From: Isoetes taiwanensis | Taxonomy: Eukaryota; Streptophyta; Lycopodiopsida; Isoetales; Isoetaceae | Direction of reading: 5' to 3' | Assembly (NCBI GenBank): GCA_021234155.1 | Contig: JAJEKV010000083.1 | Span: 4,060,573-4,124,572, forward strand | Length of the DNA: 64,000 nt | Shown: piece after piece, positions 1 to 9,661 of the stretch | Position numbering within the stretch: the stretch's first letter is position 1 | Layout: each line of letters starts with the position of its first letter | Position numbers and translations under genes: made by a program | The notes under the pieces: model-generated | Told to the model about the DNA's origin: nothing | Databases searched by the model: none | What the model saw: only the letters and a program-made list of their open reading frames with translations

Positions 1-110
1 CTTAGTTGCATGAGAATAGGAACGTTCCAAAGGCAAAGAAACTTCGACTAGATGTGTCCTTAGCAAGCTCGGTCACTTGGCGGTCATGTTTTCTTCGATG
101 CTCGCATGCG

Positions 111-115
111 AGTAT
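111..115. repeat. Target-site duplication AGTAT (left copy)
   Basis: AGTAT lies directly outside the left LTR and again at 13322-13326 outside the right LTR. Five bases is the usual duplication for LTR retrotransposons, and it proves that the two LTRs belong to one insertion. Confidence 0.93.
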
Positions 116-1756
116 TGTGACGCTCCCTGAACATATACGACCCTCTGCCGTATACATACGGGGACTTTCCCCTCCCATGGCGACCAACTCGCCATGAGCA
201 GGGCCCTCCGTCTATTCCAGGCCACCTGTAATATGATGCCCGAAAGAAGGACACGCGAAGGTCATTCATTCGCCCACGCCTTCAATGGGGCTCCCTACGT
301 CGCCGGAAGCGTGAATACAAGGGTTAGCACCGGCGATAAATCACATATAAATAACCACCACGAAGGGTGGCACATCCATCAAATACCAACGGCAAAGAAT
401 ATGCATCTATACCTACGAAAACACCCCAAACCCATGGTTCTACCCCTGCCTCGGACTCAATGAGGATCGGCCGGCGGCTAGGCCTCAAGAGATCAGCCAG
501 GCCAGAATCTTGACATGGCGTTGGCTGGCATAGAACATTGGCTAGGGTTGTCCACTCCATCCGCCCCTCCTGTGCACACTTTGCGGATGGGTCAATTCCT
601 TGCAGCTATGGCGTCGCTATAGCCTTCCTGGAGGCACGCAGGCTCGAGGCATCACCCTGCTGAGCCTACTCCGGGGTTCATGAAGTCCCGTCCGATGAGG
701 CAGGTCAGGGAAGCGTCCCCTTCCAGAATCACAGTGGTTCCATGGGCGAGCTAGAGAATACGTGCCGCATCAGCGACCCCCGCATCCGTACCCGACTTAC
801 TCGCCCTAAATCTACTCAAAGTGCAAGGTGCTCCATACGGATCACACCTCTACACCCGGGAGTGTCGGACCCATACCCGCCCCTCGTGGCCATTTGTCGG
901 GCCTAGCTCACTATAGGAGTCCCAGGAGCCTTTTATGTTCGTGCAGGACCCCGCCAACCACTTCACCACTGTGTTCCTTATCTGGTGCTAAGCCAGTCCA
1001 TAGCATCTATGACCCGGTGGGCTCTTGTGCACTGAGCCGCAATTAAGGGATAATCTGGGGCTCTATCTAGGAGCATACTACAATAAATAGCCTCAGAGGT
1101 CTCTACCCCCTTAATTTCCCCATTTCCAGAAGTAACACTAGGCTAACAACCATCAATCCATCCATTACAAGCAAAACCCGAATCAGAATATAGAGAGAAC
1201 TTACCTTTACAACCAAGGGTTAGTTCCTACAAGTAAACACAGAGAAAACAGACCAACAACCCAAACAGGTGCCCAACAGGGGCGCTATCCTAGGATTCAC
1301 AACTACACTAGCCACCCACGTGTTTTCTTTGGACCCGTTGTCATTGGGGATCTCCATCTTCTTGGTCTTGGTGTTCAGACTTATTGTCTGAAGGGTGGGC
1401 GTCAATTGCTCAAGGTGGCTCGGCTCACGGTCACAAGGGTGGCGTTCCACTGCTCAAGGTGAGTTGTGGCTGATATGGGGGTGGTGATCCACCCTATTGA
1501 TCCCAATTAGCATTACCATGCTAACGAATCGAGGGTGGCCACGTGGCGCCTTCCCAAACCATAATTAGCTTAATTAGGGTTTTTAAATATTAGTTCCTTA
1601 ATTATAGGTTATTATTGTTAATAATTAAATTAGCATAGCTAATTTAATCCCTTTTAAGTGAACCACCTAGGTTCCCATACCCCATGTGGCGTATGTATCC
1701 TTGGTGACGTGTCAACATATTTATACTTATACCGTATAAATACTTGGAACGTCACA
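116..1756 (-). repeat. 3' LTR of the chromovirus
   Basis: This is a long direct repeat of 11693-13321, in the 3' position for a minus-strand element because the polypurine tract lies directly beside it at 1757. Its element-sense start is TGTGACG and its end is the TGTCACA-type inverted terminus. The first ~1 kb on the plus strand is GC-rich and the last ~250 bases are AT-rich. A TATA-like stretch on the minus strand near 1715-1740 is a candidate promoter. Confidence 0.95.
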
Positions 1757-1769
1757 TTCTCCCCTCCTT
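1757..1769 (-). other. Polypurine tract of the chromovirus
   Basis: On the minus strand this reads AAGGAGGGGAGAA and runs directly into the TGTGACG start of the 3' LTR. It is the expected primer for plus-strand DNA synthesis. Confidence 0.9.
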
Positions 1770-2332
1770 AGAAATAATGTTGTCCTCAGCATTGGGGTTA
1801 AATACCAATATAGTGAATGACACTCTGAAGGAAGGAAATTCCTTATTTCAGAAGGTAATATATTAAAACTTTCAAGTTTACAACCGTTTAAGCACCAAAG
1901 TGCAGTTCACATACTTATCGTAATGAAAAAGTGCAAGGACCAAAGTCCAAGATCAACAACAAACAGAACATGTAGATAACATAAAGCGAAGAAATCGGGT
2001 CATCAGCAACCCCCTAGCATGGACAGGTCACGTACTGCTCACTGGCCTGCACATGTTACTATGTCAGTTCGTACAATAAAATAATTAGGTTGTGGTTGAA
2101 GGGTCCACCCCCTATAAAGAAAATTTATCTACAAGGAACCTATCATGCCTATGGTTCGCAGTTCATCGCGGCGTAAGGAATGGTCAGGTTCCTATTATAG
2201 CCAAGATGAATGCGGCTATGAACTACATGCTTTACAAGCAGTTCGCGGTCATGTCCACATTGACAGTACACCACGTCCTAAGGAACACAAAGGTGATCCC
2301 ATCATCGGTAACCGTTGTTAACTACGATGCAT
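1770..2332 (-). other. 3' untranslated part of the chromovirus, no gene seen
   Basis: These bases lie between the stop of the integrase/chromodomain frame and the polypurine tract. I see no convincing reading frame here on either strand. Confidence 0.6.
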
Positions 2333-3403
2333 CTACCCCTCTACTGATTCTCGGCGAATCAAGTCTTCAGGCTTACCGCCGGGAGCGGGGTTGATAGCAT
2401 CGTTGATGGTGCGGCCTTGAGATTCGCGCATAAAATCTGGATAGTGCTTCTCAAGGTCTGTTTCTATCACCCACGTAGCATTATCCACCGGCAAGTGCTT
2501 CCACTTGACCAGGTATTGCAACTTTTGAGTCCTCCGGGTCTGTTTATAAGCCCAGTCAAGGAGAGCTTCAGGCACTATCTCGAGCTGCTCCTCTGTCATT
2601 TCGAGGAGGGTTGGGGTTTCCAAAACTTCCTCTGGATCAGGGGTGTGTTGTTTCAGAAGACTCACGTGAAAGACCTTGTGGATCTTCAAGCGGGGCGGCA
2701 GATCCAGGCGGTATGCCTGTTCCCCAATACGCTCAGTAATTTTGAATGGTCCCGCCCATCTGGGTGCTAACTTCTTGCAGTTACCAATTCTAAGCTTGGC
2801 TTGTTTTACTTTGATCTTAAGCCAAACTGATTCACCCACGGAAGACTTCGTTGGGGTCCCCAGGTGCTTATCGGCTACACTCTTAAAGCATTGCGTGCAC
2901 CAATAGGTAACCACGAACTTCCTTGACCCGAGCTTGCATTTCCAGAGAGAGTTCTTTGAGAAACCTCCACTTTAGAAACGGGGTTATGCCACGGTGCGGA
3001 CTAAGGCATTGATAACCATAATTTATCATGAAGGGAGACATTGCGGAAGATTCCTTTTCATCTTGTTATAGGCAAATTCGACCCGGATAAATATAGTCAC
3101 CCATTGGGATTGCTTACTCCACACATAACCGTAGCATATCCTCTATAATACGATTGGTAGTGCGTTAAATGCGACCATCCGTCGAGGATGATATCTTGTA
3201 CTCATAGCAAGCTTGGTCTGGATGGTGGTGAAGAAATCTTTCCAAAATGCACTTACAAATTTGGGATCCCGGTCAGATACAATAACCCGCGGCATTCCGT
3301 GCAATCTGAAGATCTCCTTTGCAAAAAGCAGAGCAGTATCGAAGGCTGTGTCCGTGGTACGACATGGCAAGAAATGAGCCATTTTCGACAATTTGTCGAC
3401 CAC
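2333..3403 (-). pseudogene. Frameshifted integrase core C-part, GPY/F domain and chromodomain
   Basis: This continues the integrase after a frameshift near 3410. The segment 3143-3403 carries the second catalytic Asp (VSDRDPKF). A degenerate stretch at 2915-3140 should hold the catalytic Glu but is not readable in one frame. The segment 2333-2914 reads through the GPY/F-type module (RWAGPFKI) into a chromodomain with LQYLVKWKHLP. Chromodomains at this position define chromoviruses and in studied members bind modified histone H3 tails to guide integration. With at least two frameshifts the integrase of this copy is dead. Confidence 0.9.
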
Positions 3404-3415
3404 TACCGATAACGA

Positions 3416-6400
3416 TCATATCCACGCGAGAGTGCGTGGAAGGCCCACAATGAAATCCATGGTTATCACTTCCCACTTAGCGTTGGGCACATCCAAAGGT
3501 TGCAACTCTCCTGGAGTCCTTAATTGTTCTGCCTTGGTTTGCTGACATACTTGACACTGCTTAATGTACCTGGCAATGTCCTTCTTCATCGAAGGCCAAA
3601 AATAACTGGAGCGGATCTTAAAGTAGGTCTTCATAAACCCGGCATGTCCAGCTATAGGGCTGTTGTGCGTGTCATGGAGGATTAACTTACGCACCCCGGA
3701 AGTATGAGGTACACACAACTTGTCCTTGTGATACAACAAATTGCCCTCTTTCTTATATGAACGGAAAGCGTCGCGTTCTTTATCCGTGCGTGCCTCCTTA
3801 TTCAGACTACTCCAGATCTCACAGAACTCGGGATCCGTGGCCAAGGTGTGTTCTATCTGTTTGCCAAACTCACTTGTGAGTGTCGAAATTGCATTACAAT
3901 GGGTTCGGGTTACCAAGGGATGGCGTGATAATGCGTCCGCAACCACATTGTGCTTTCCAGGCTTATATATGATCTCAAAATCATATTCCTCAAGAAATTC
4001 CATCCATCTCCTCTGACGGAGGTTGAGATTGGGTTGGGTGGTTAAATATCGGAGACTTTGGTGATCCGTGTCCAACTGGAATCTTCTACCAAGGAGGTAG
4101 TGTCTCCATATTCGCAACGCGCGAACAACAGCTAGCAATTCCTGGTCATGGGTAGGATATCGCTGTTCTGTCTCATTCATCTTTTTTGAATCATAAGCAA
4201 TAACCCTCCCCTCCTGCATTAGAACCCCACCAGTGGCAATTTTACTGGCATCTGTGGCCACTAGTTTATCCTTATCAGGGTCAGGTAACGTGAGAACGGG
4301 TGCTGATGTTAAGGCATCTTTAAGCTGCTGGAAACTTCCCTGAACCTTAGTCTTCCAGTGCTCCATCCAATCCTTTACCTTTTCATGCTTTGTAAGATTT
4401 GTAAGAGGGGCTGCAATCCTTGCAAAATCCTTTACAAATTTTCGATAGTATCCTGCTAATCCCAAGAAACTGCGGACTTCGGAGACATTTCCTGGAATAG
4501 GCCATTCCCTTACAGCCTCTATCTTTGCCGGATTTGTAGCAATTCCCTCCACTGAAATAATATGGCCCAAATAATCAACCTTTGGAGTGGCAAACTTGCA
4601 CTTAGAGAACTTGGCAAAAAGCTGATGACGTCTTAACTTTTGTAGAGCCAATTTAAGATGTTTCGCATGCTCCTCTAGGGTCTTACTGTAGATGAGAATG
4701 TCGTCAAAGAAAATGACAACAAAATCATCGAGGTATTGTCGGAAGACATCATTCATTAACCGCATAAACGTTGCGGGGGCATTAGTCAATCCGAAAGGCA
4801 TAACGGTAAACTCATAATGTCCATATCTAGTGCGGAAAGCAGATTTATGAATGTCCTCCTCTTTAATCCTTATCTGATGATATCCGGAGCGAAGATCAAT
4901 CTTCGAAAAGTACTTGGCCCCTTGCAACTGATCCATTAGATCATCTGCCCTCGGCAAAGCATAGCGATTCTTGATGGTATGCTTGTTGAGTTGCCGATAA
5001 TCAATACACATTCTCAAGGAGCCGTCCTTTTTCTTCACAAAAAGAATAGGGGCGCCAAAGGGCGAAATGCTAGGTCGAATAAATCCTAGGTTTAGTAGCT
5101 CTTGAAGTTGCTTCTTAAGCTCTGCCAACTCTGGGAGACTCATACGGTACGGGGCCTTGCTGGTAGGCTTAGTACCTGGCTCCAAAGCTATCTCACATTC
5201 TACCCCTCTAAAAGGAGGAAGCTTCTGGATTTCGTCTGGGAAGAGATCACGAAATTGTCGGATAAGGTCAGCGATCCCCTCCGGTAAGGTGTCAATTAGT
5301 TGCTTCTGCTTAACGTCTGACTCCATGGAAGCAAGTCTGATAAGGCAGAGAAGCTTTTGCTTGCTTATAGCTTTATCTAACTGTCGGATGGACATAGACT
5401 GCATGATAGGATTGAATGGTTCACCTTTGATGGTTACGCGGGCTCCATTGGCTGCGTTGAAGGTGACTTCTCTCTTCTCGCAGTCTATGTTGGCTTTTGC
5501 AGATGCCAAGAATTCCATTCCAATAATGAGGTCGTATTTGCCAATATCCATTAACTCGGCACCCATAGCAACTGGTGCGCCTGGCAACTGCATCTCAAGA
5601 TTGATGCGACGACCATGAGTATGTCTAACCTTACCACTGGCTAAAGTGACAGGCCTCGGTCGTGACCTCAGGGTTTCTAGCTGTAGGACCTGGGCCATTC
5701 TAGAAGAAGCAAAATTATGGGTACTCCCCGTATCCATAAGAATTACGAAAGGCTTACTGTCTACTTGGCCTATAGTGGAAATGACAGCAGGCTGACTTTC
5801 AGCATTGCCAGTTTCTATAGCTGCAAGGATATGAGACGCACCGTGAATGTACTCGGGAGCGTCCTCGTCAGCAGGTAGTGTTGCCTCAAGCTCATCCCAA
5901 TCGAGGTCGGCCATGGCCAGCTGGGCAGTCTGGGTAACATATGGGCAATTTTGCATGAAGTGTCCAGGCCTCATACACCTGTAGCATGCCTTGTCGCGGC
6001 GGAGCTGTTCTCTGGCCTCTTTAGGAATGGACTGTAAGAGGTTTCGAATGTCCTTGCCAGCATTGCTCTGCTTTTCTGGCGTGCTAAAAGCGACTTTCTT
6101 CTTCTGGCGACCGTAAGTGCTCTGCTGAGAGGGCCCCGGACTTGGAGAGCGGGGTTTGTATGGTGTGGATGGCCGTGGCTGCGAGTAAGTAGCAGGACGC
6201 GGATACTGAGGCTTTGGGGTGTCCTCCTCGAGGCTCAATGCTTTAGCCTCGGCCTCTGCAATTGATTTCGGATCTATGGCCTTAACCATTCGTTTGATTG
6301 AGGGTGCCAATCCCTCAATATAAGCCTCCACTGCCCTTTTCTCATTCATACCGGGTACATACAGCCTTAGGCGCATAAACTCATCCGTGTAAGCCTGTAC

Positions 6401-7120
6401 GGACATACTCTTCTGCTCCAACCTATAGAAAGTTTGGATCTGTTGGCATTTGTGTGCACGTGGCACATAATGCGACTTGAAGGCCTTGGCAAACTTTCTG
6501 AATTTGCATCTGCTCCTATCCAGGTGTTTGGCTCTGGCATAGCTCTTCCACCAAATACGGGCAGCTCCGGTAAGGTTTGTGGTGGCAACCTTTCCGGTAT
6601 CCCTTTCTGTCATGCCATAAGACCTCCCGAACTCCTTCATTTCATCCAACCAGGATTCGGCATTCAATCCGCCTCTAGACTTCCCATCAAACTGGGCCAA
6701 TTTTCTATTTTTCCATATGCTAGTGATAGCCGTATCAACGGTCTTGCGATACTCCTTATCTCGGCGCTTTGTATGGTCACCAGATGATGCAGATGATTCA
6801 GTTGACACTGAAGTGGCAGATTTTGAAGAGGTGGCACTGTCTCTGGAGGAGCTCCGTCGGCGTTTAGAGTGGGACCTCTTTCTCACAGGTACAGGACTGG
6901 TTCGTGGCGGGGACGGCTGCTGTGTAGGTGGACTAGGCGGCAACGGAGGTAACTCTGGTGCATCCTCTTGTACATGCTGTGGGGGGTTAGCATGCAAGAC
7001 ATAGGCTTGTAATTCGCCTAGCTGTCTTTTCATCAGCATCAATTCTTGTTCAGGTGTTAACCGACTTGCATTTGAGGGTGGCTGCCAAGCGGCGTTGCGT
7101 GTCCCGTCTATATTAAACAT
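3416..7120 (-). CDS. Gag-pol polyprotein of a chromovirus (Gag, protease, RT, RNase H, integrase N-part)
   Basis: This is one 1234-residue open frame. A Ser/Pro-rich N-terminus leads to a retrotransposon Gag domain (about 130-290) and a CCHC zinc knuckle [14 protein letters not shown] near 380. The aspartic protease has its DTGSTHNF active site near 460. The reverse transcriptase has IDYRQLN and the catalytic FFDDIL box near 806. RNase H begins with VATDAS near 955. The integrase HHCC zinc domain (H..H..CQVC) is near 1150-1195. The frame ends just after the first catalytic integrase Asp (VITMDF), where a frameshift interrupts it. Gag and Pol share one frame with no programmed shift. The start ATG at 7118-7120 follows the last leader ORF by ~250 bases. 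Confidence 0.95.
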   Translation of the reverse strand: MFNIDGTRNAAWQPPSNASRLTPEQELMLMKRQLGELQAYVLHANPPQHVQEDAPELPPLPPSPPTQQPSPPRTSPVPVRKRSHSKRRRSSSRDSATSSKSATSVSTESSASSGDHTKRRDKEYRKTVDTAITSIWKNRKLAQFDGKSRGGLNAESWLDEMKEFGRSYGMTERDTGKVATTNLTGAARIWWKSYARAKHLDRSRCKFRKFAKAFKSHYVPRAHKCQQIQTFYRLEQKSMSVQAYTDEFMRLRLYVPGMNEKRAVEAYIEGLAPSIKRMVKAIDPKSIAEAEAKALSLEEDTPKPQYPRPATYSQPRPSTPYKPRSPSPGPSQQSTYGRQKKKVAFSTPEKQSNAGKDIRNLLQSIPKEAREQLRRDKACYRCMRPGHFMQNCPYVTQTAQLAMADLDWDELEATLPADEDAPEYIHGASHILAAIETGNAESQPAVISTIGQVDSKPFVILMDTGSTHNFASSRMAQVLQLETLRSRPRPVTLASGKVRHTHGRRINLEMQLPGAPVAMGAELMDIGKYDLIIGMEFLASAKANIDCEKREVTFNAANGARVTIKGEPFNPIMQSMSIRQLDKAISKQKLLCLIRLASMESDVKQKQLIDTLPEGIADLIRQFRDLFPDEIQKLPPFRGVECEIALEPGTKPTSKAPYRMSLPELAELKKQLQELLNLGFIRPSISPFGAPILFVKKKDGSLRMCIDYRQLNKHTIKNRYALPRADDLMDQLQGAKYFSKIDLRSGYHQIRIKEEDIHKSAFRTRYGHYEFTVMPFGLTNAPATFMRLMNDVFRQYLDDFVVIFFDDILIYSKTLEEHAKHLKLALQKLRRHQLFAKFSKCKFATPKVDYLGHIISVEGIATNPAKIEAVREWPIPGNVSEVRSFLGLAGYYRKFVKDFARIAAPLTNLTKHEKVKDWMEHWKTKVQGSFQQLKDALTSAPVLTLPDPDKDKLVATDASKIATGGVLMQEGRVIAYDSKKMNETEQRYPTHDQELLAVVRALRIWRHYLLGRRFQLDTDHQSLRYLTTQPNLNLRQRRWMEFLEEYDFEIIYKPGKHNVVADALSRHPLVTRTHCNAISTLTSEFGKQIEHTLATDPEFCEIWSSLNKEARTDKERDAFRSYKKEGNLLYHKDKLCVPHTSGVRKLILHDTHNSPIAGHAGFMKTYFKIRSSYFWPSMKKDIARYIKQCQVCQQTKAEQLRTPGELQPLDVPNAKWEVITMDFIVGLPRTLAWI

Positions 7121-7372
7121 AAAATAATATAAGAGAAATTACAGTAACAATAAGTATCATAACAAGATTGTTTTAGGTCATGTAGAGAAACAAAGTGAAC
7201 ACGCAAGATCACGAAAGATTTTAATTACAAGCGAAGTAACGATTACATCGAAAAGAAACTCCCCACTGACAGTAGTTATAAACTTGTAGTTATATGATAC
7301 ATACGTGGGCCTGATACAGGCCATTTCCCTAAACATAGTCAAGCATAGGAACACAAAACTGGAAGATTCGGC
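7121..7372 (-). other. Spacer between leader ORFs and gag
   Basis: This AT-rich spacer lies between the stop of the H2B-like ORF and the gag ATG. No gene is seen in it. Confidence 0.6.
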
Positions 7373-7789
7373 TTAGGGGTTTGCATAGGGATACATGACG
7401 GAATAGCGCACACTCTCACGCACAGCTCTGACGAGCTTGTAACGTGCCCATGCCTGGATAATAACGGGTTGATAATCCCAAGTGGGGCTAATAATAAGAA
7501 GGTTGAAAAGCCTTCGTAGTGCATAGAAGATTTGCCAGAGATGGTCATTGGCATCTTCAAAAGCTTCATGTGGGGTCATATTCCAGTAATCCCAAGTGCG
7601 ACAAAGGGTCCATTTCAGATCGTCGTAAGCGCGTTCTCGAAGGAGGGTAACTATCTCCATCCCCTTGTCGGGATCATATGGTTCTTCTGGCACCGCAAGC
7701 TCCGCTATCTCATCGTCAATTTCCCGTTCAGGATACTCGTTGTATCTTTCCCCATAGTCCTGTTCAGGAGGTCCCTGGTCATCCCTCAC
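7373..7789 (-). CDS. Leader ORF with possible histone H2B-like fold
   Basis: This is a 138-residue frame; the open frame reaches back to about 7900 with no ATG, so it may be a 3' exon (acceptor-like TTTTGCAG ends near 7830). Residues 1-45 are acidic. Residues 72-98 align by eye with the H2B alpha-2 helix (Ala, Asn, then IF and Leu at matching spacing: AFEDANDHLWQIFYAL). Residues 108-131 resemble the H2B alpha-3/alpha-C end (P.I, then LV....ES...YSV against LVLPGELAKHAV). Identity is low and I would not call it H2B alone. Its position as last of four ORFs beginning with a true H3 raises the odds. It could be an unrelated helical protein. Confidence 0.4.
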   Translation of the reverse strand: MRDDQGPPEQDYGERYNEYPEREIDDEIAELAVPEEPYDPDKGMEIVTLLRERAYDDLKWTLCRTWDYWNMTPHEAFEDANDHLWQIFYALRRLFNLLIISPTWDYQPVIIQAWARYKLVRAVRESVRYSVMYPYANP

Positions 7790-8027
7790 TATCTGGGATG
7801 TTATCCTCTCTTCGTACTCCGCCAGCGTTTCTTCTGCAAAACGGCGGAATGAGTAGATAATACTAACAATTCCAAGAGGCTTAATGACTTGTCATGGAAG
7901 AGACTTATTCAAAAATTGTATTGGCATTATGTATTGAATTGATACAATAAAGAGTAATCACTTCACGATTGGTAGCCATGGTTTAAAACAACAGTGATTT
8001 CAAATACAAAATACATAGCACAATAAT

Positions 8028-8663
8028 CTAGGAACTGGATCCCTCTTCATCCATTGGCTGAGGAGGTGGACGATAACGTATCAAAGTGGCGCTAGGGCTA
8101 GTAGAGAGGGCGGCTCGAGCTGCTGCCTCAGGTGGTAAACAGGTAGCCAAAGGTGCCGCCACAAGGAGGCGCATGCTAGTGCAGCCCGCCACGTCCCCCA
8201 ACGCTGCTATAGCCAAATCTCTACGGACCAGAATAATAGTGGTGACGTGATAATCAATCTTCTTGTGGCCCGCTGAAGTGGATATGGCTCGGAGCGCCCA
8301 CCAAGAAGCTTCAGAAGAAGGCCCTAAATTCTTGGAGAAGAACAGCACCTCTCCTTGGCGGAAAGCTGAGAGAAAGAATCGGGCCATATGGTTGCCCATT
8401 GCCCTAACTTGAGGGTCGGTGGAGGTCTCAGCTTCCTTCTCCAAGTTGATGGGGAGCTTCTCTTCTTCTTCTTCTTTCCTCTCATCCCTAAGGCTGACCT
8501 TGGTGTCCCAAAGGTCTTCCTCGTCTTGATCCCCCTCTCCCATAGTGATTTGCAGAGGCGGATCTGGAAGAAGAGACCGTGTCGGGGGCATAAATTGCTC
8601 TTCGGAGGTTTGGGGTGTGTCGGTTAGCAAGAATCTTGTGAAGTGCGACGAAAAGTCTCTCAA
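8028..8663 (-). CDS. Leader ORF with divergent histone H2A-like fold
   Basis: This is a 211-residue frame without a good ATG, so an upstream exon or frameshift is likely. Residues 42-82 form a very acidic linker. Residues 93-182 align by eye with H2A. ARFF matches the alpha-1 ARFL. AG..., D, T, II and LAI (131-152) sit at the same spacing as [22 protein letters not shown]. LL....LAT.LPPEA (166-180) matches the C-terminal LLGKVTIAQGGVLPNI. The spacing match is better than the residue identity, as expected for a fast-evolving captured histone. I infer, but cannot prove, an H2A-derived domain. Confidence 0.45.
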   Translation of the reverse strand: MRDFSSHFTRFLLTDTPQTSEEQFMPPTRSLLPDPPLQITMGEGDQDEEDLWDTKVSLRDERKEEEEEKLPINLEKEAETSTDPQVRAMGNHMARFFLSAFRQGEVLFFSKNLGPSSEASWWALRAISTSAGHKKIDYHVTTIILVRRDLAIAALGDVAGCTSMRLLVAAPLATCLPPEAAARAALSTSPSATLIRYRPPPQPMDEEGSSS

Positions 8664-8702
8664 ACTGCTCTTGCTCCTCGGGCCGATATGCCAATAGGCT
8701 CT

Positions 8703-8867
8703 CTACATCATGGTTGCACCAGGTGTAGTGAAGTCGATGAAGTCATCTTGGCAATACTCCGCAAGATCATAGAGAATCTCTATTTTCTTGCTTGGCGGGT
8801 CCCAATAAACGCGATATGCCCACATGATATCCTCAAAGATTAGGTACTCTTGGTCATTCAAAGTATG
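8703..8867 (-). CDS. Possible internal exon of the leader genes
   Basis: An acceptor TTTTCCTCCCAG (ending 8868) precedes a 54-codon open frame rich in aromatic and acidic residues (YRVYWDPPSKK, LYDLAEYCQDDF). A donor-like TAC|GTAAGCTCC lies at 8929, giving a 62-base intron. After a probable one-base shift near 8725 another frame (8488-8694) continues in similar style and overlaps the start of the H2A-like ORF. I read this as the N-terminal part of the H2A-like gene, broken by frameshifts. No known domain is recognised. Confidence 0.35.
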   Translation of the reverse strand, partial: HTLNDQEYLIFEDIMWAYRVYWDPPSKKIEILYDLAEYCQDDFIDFTTPGATMM

Positions 8868-8979
8868 CTGGGAGGAAAAGGTTTAACCCTTTTTAAGGAG
8901 CTTTACATTAAATTTGGCGAGGAGCTTACGTAGCAAGCTCCTTCCATCTCACAAAATCCACTGCTCATTGACGACCTCG

Positions 8980-9393
8980 TCATCTTAAGGGGTCCGGAGG
9001 AGGCGTAGAAGAACGTTGGGCGAGGATCTCCTCATCCTCTATGTACTGGTCCATAATGATGGCGGTCTTGAATCGAACCTCAAAACAAGTTTTCCGATCG
9101 ATTGTGGCAATAGGGAGGTTAGTCCCTCGCCGTCTGATGCCCTTGATGACGTTACGGGCATGATCATCACCCCTAACATCGGTGCGGGGTGTGGAAGTCG
9201 AGTAAAAGGCTCGCTCATCGTCATCATTATAAGCGCATGCGGGCACAATCTCCTCTCCATAGAACGGAAGGAAGGCGGGGAATAATGGGTGGGCACGCAT
9301 GTTGGAGATAAGATCTACCTGGCTGAAGCGGTAGGGGTGAAGAAGATCAAAGGAAACCGCTTGGGGTCCCAATGTTCTCCGTCCACATACCAC
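8980..9393 (-). CDS. Leader ORF with possible histone H4-like segment
   Basis: This is a 137-residue frame. An ATG at 9417-9419, in another frame, starts a short peptide MARPTPAARWYVDG that may be the true N-terminus joined by a frameshift. Residues 83-90 (I.GIRRRG) resemble the H4 alpha-1 end (IRRLARRGG). Residues 103-117 (F.VRF...IIMD) resemble H4 alpha-2 (LKVFLENVIRD). No alpha-3 or H4 C-terminal tail is seen, so the match is weak and rests partly on position directly after the H3 gene. It has its own promoter-like elements at 9476-9505. Confidence 0.25.
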   Translation of the reverse strand: MVCGRRTLGPQAVSFDLLHPYRFSQVDLISNMRAHPLFPAFLPFYGEEIVPACAYNDDDERAFYSTSTPRTDVRGDDHARNVIKGIRRRGTNLPIATIDRKTCFEVRFKTAIIMDQYIEDEEILAQRSSTPPPDPLR

Positions 9394-9475
9394 CTAGCTG
9401 CCGGGGTTGGGCGAGCCATGAGGAGTGGAGGCGCAAAGGAGAAGGAAGAAGGCGCTGAAACAAGAAGGGAAAATG

Positions 9476-9505
9476 AAACCCTAATGGCCAAAAAGGGGTT
9501 TTATA
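9476..9505 (-). promoter_or_regulatory. Internal promoter: telo-box plus TATA box
   Basis: On the minus strand TATAAAA (9499-9505) is followed about 15 bases later by a telo-box TTAGGGTTT / AAACCCTAA (9476-9484), and an ATG follows at 9419. Telo-boxes close to TATA boxes are typical of plant genes expressed in dividing cells, including histone and ribosomal protein genes. A second AAACCCTAA lies at about 11636-11644 just inside the primer site. Confidence 0.55.
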
Positions 9506-9661
9506 CTTTTTGGCACGTTTCCCGAAATTATTATTAAAATTATTATTTACTTAATAATATTTTTTTTTCAAAAAAATATTTTTATATTCACAACCCAAAA
9601 ATGGGACTAGTACATCGATAATTTACAAAATTTATACAACGGGAAGGACACGATCGCCTAA

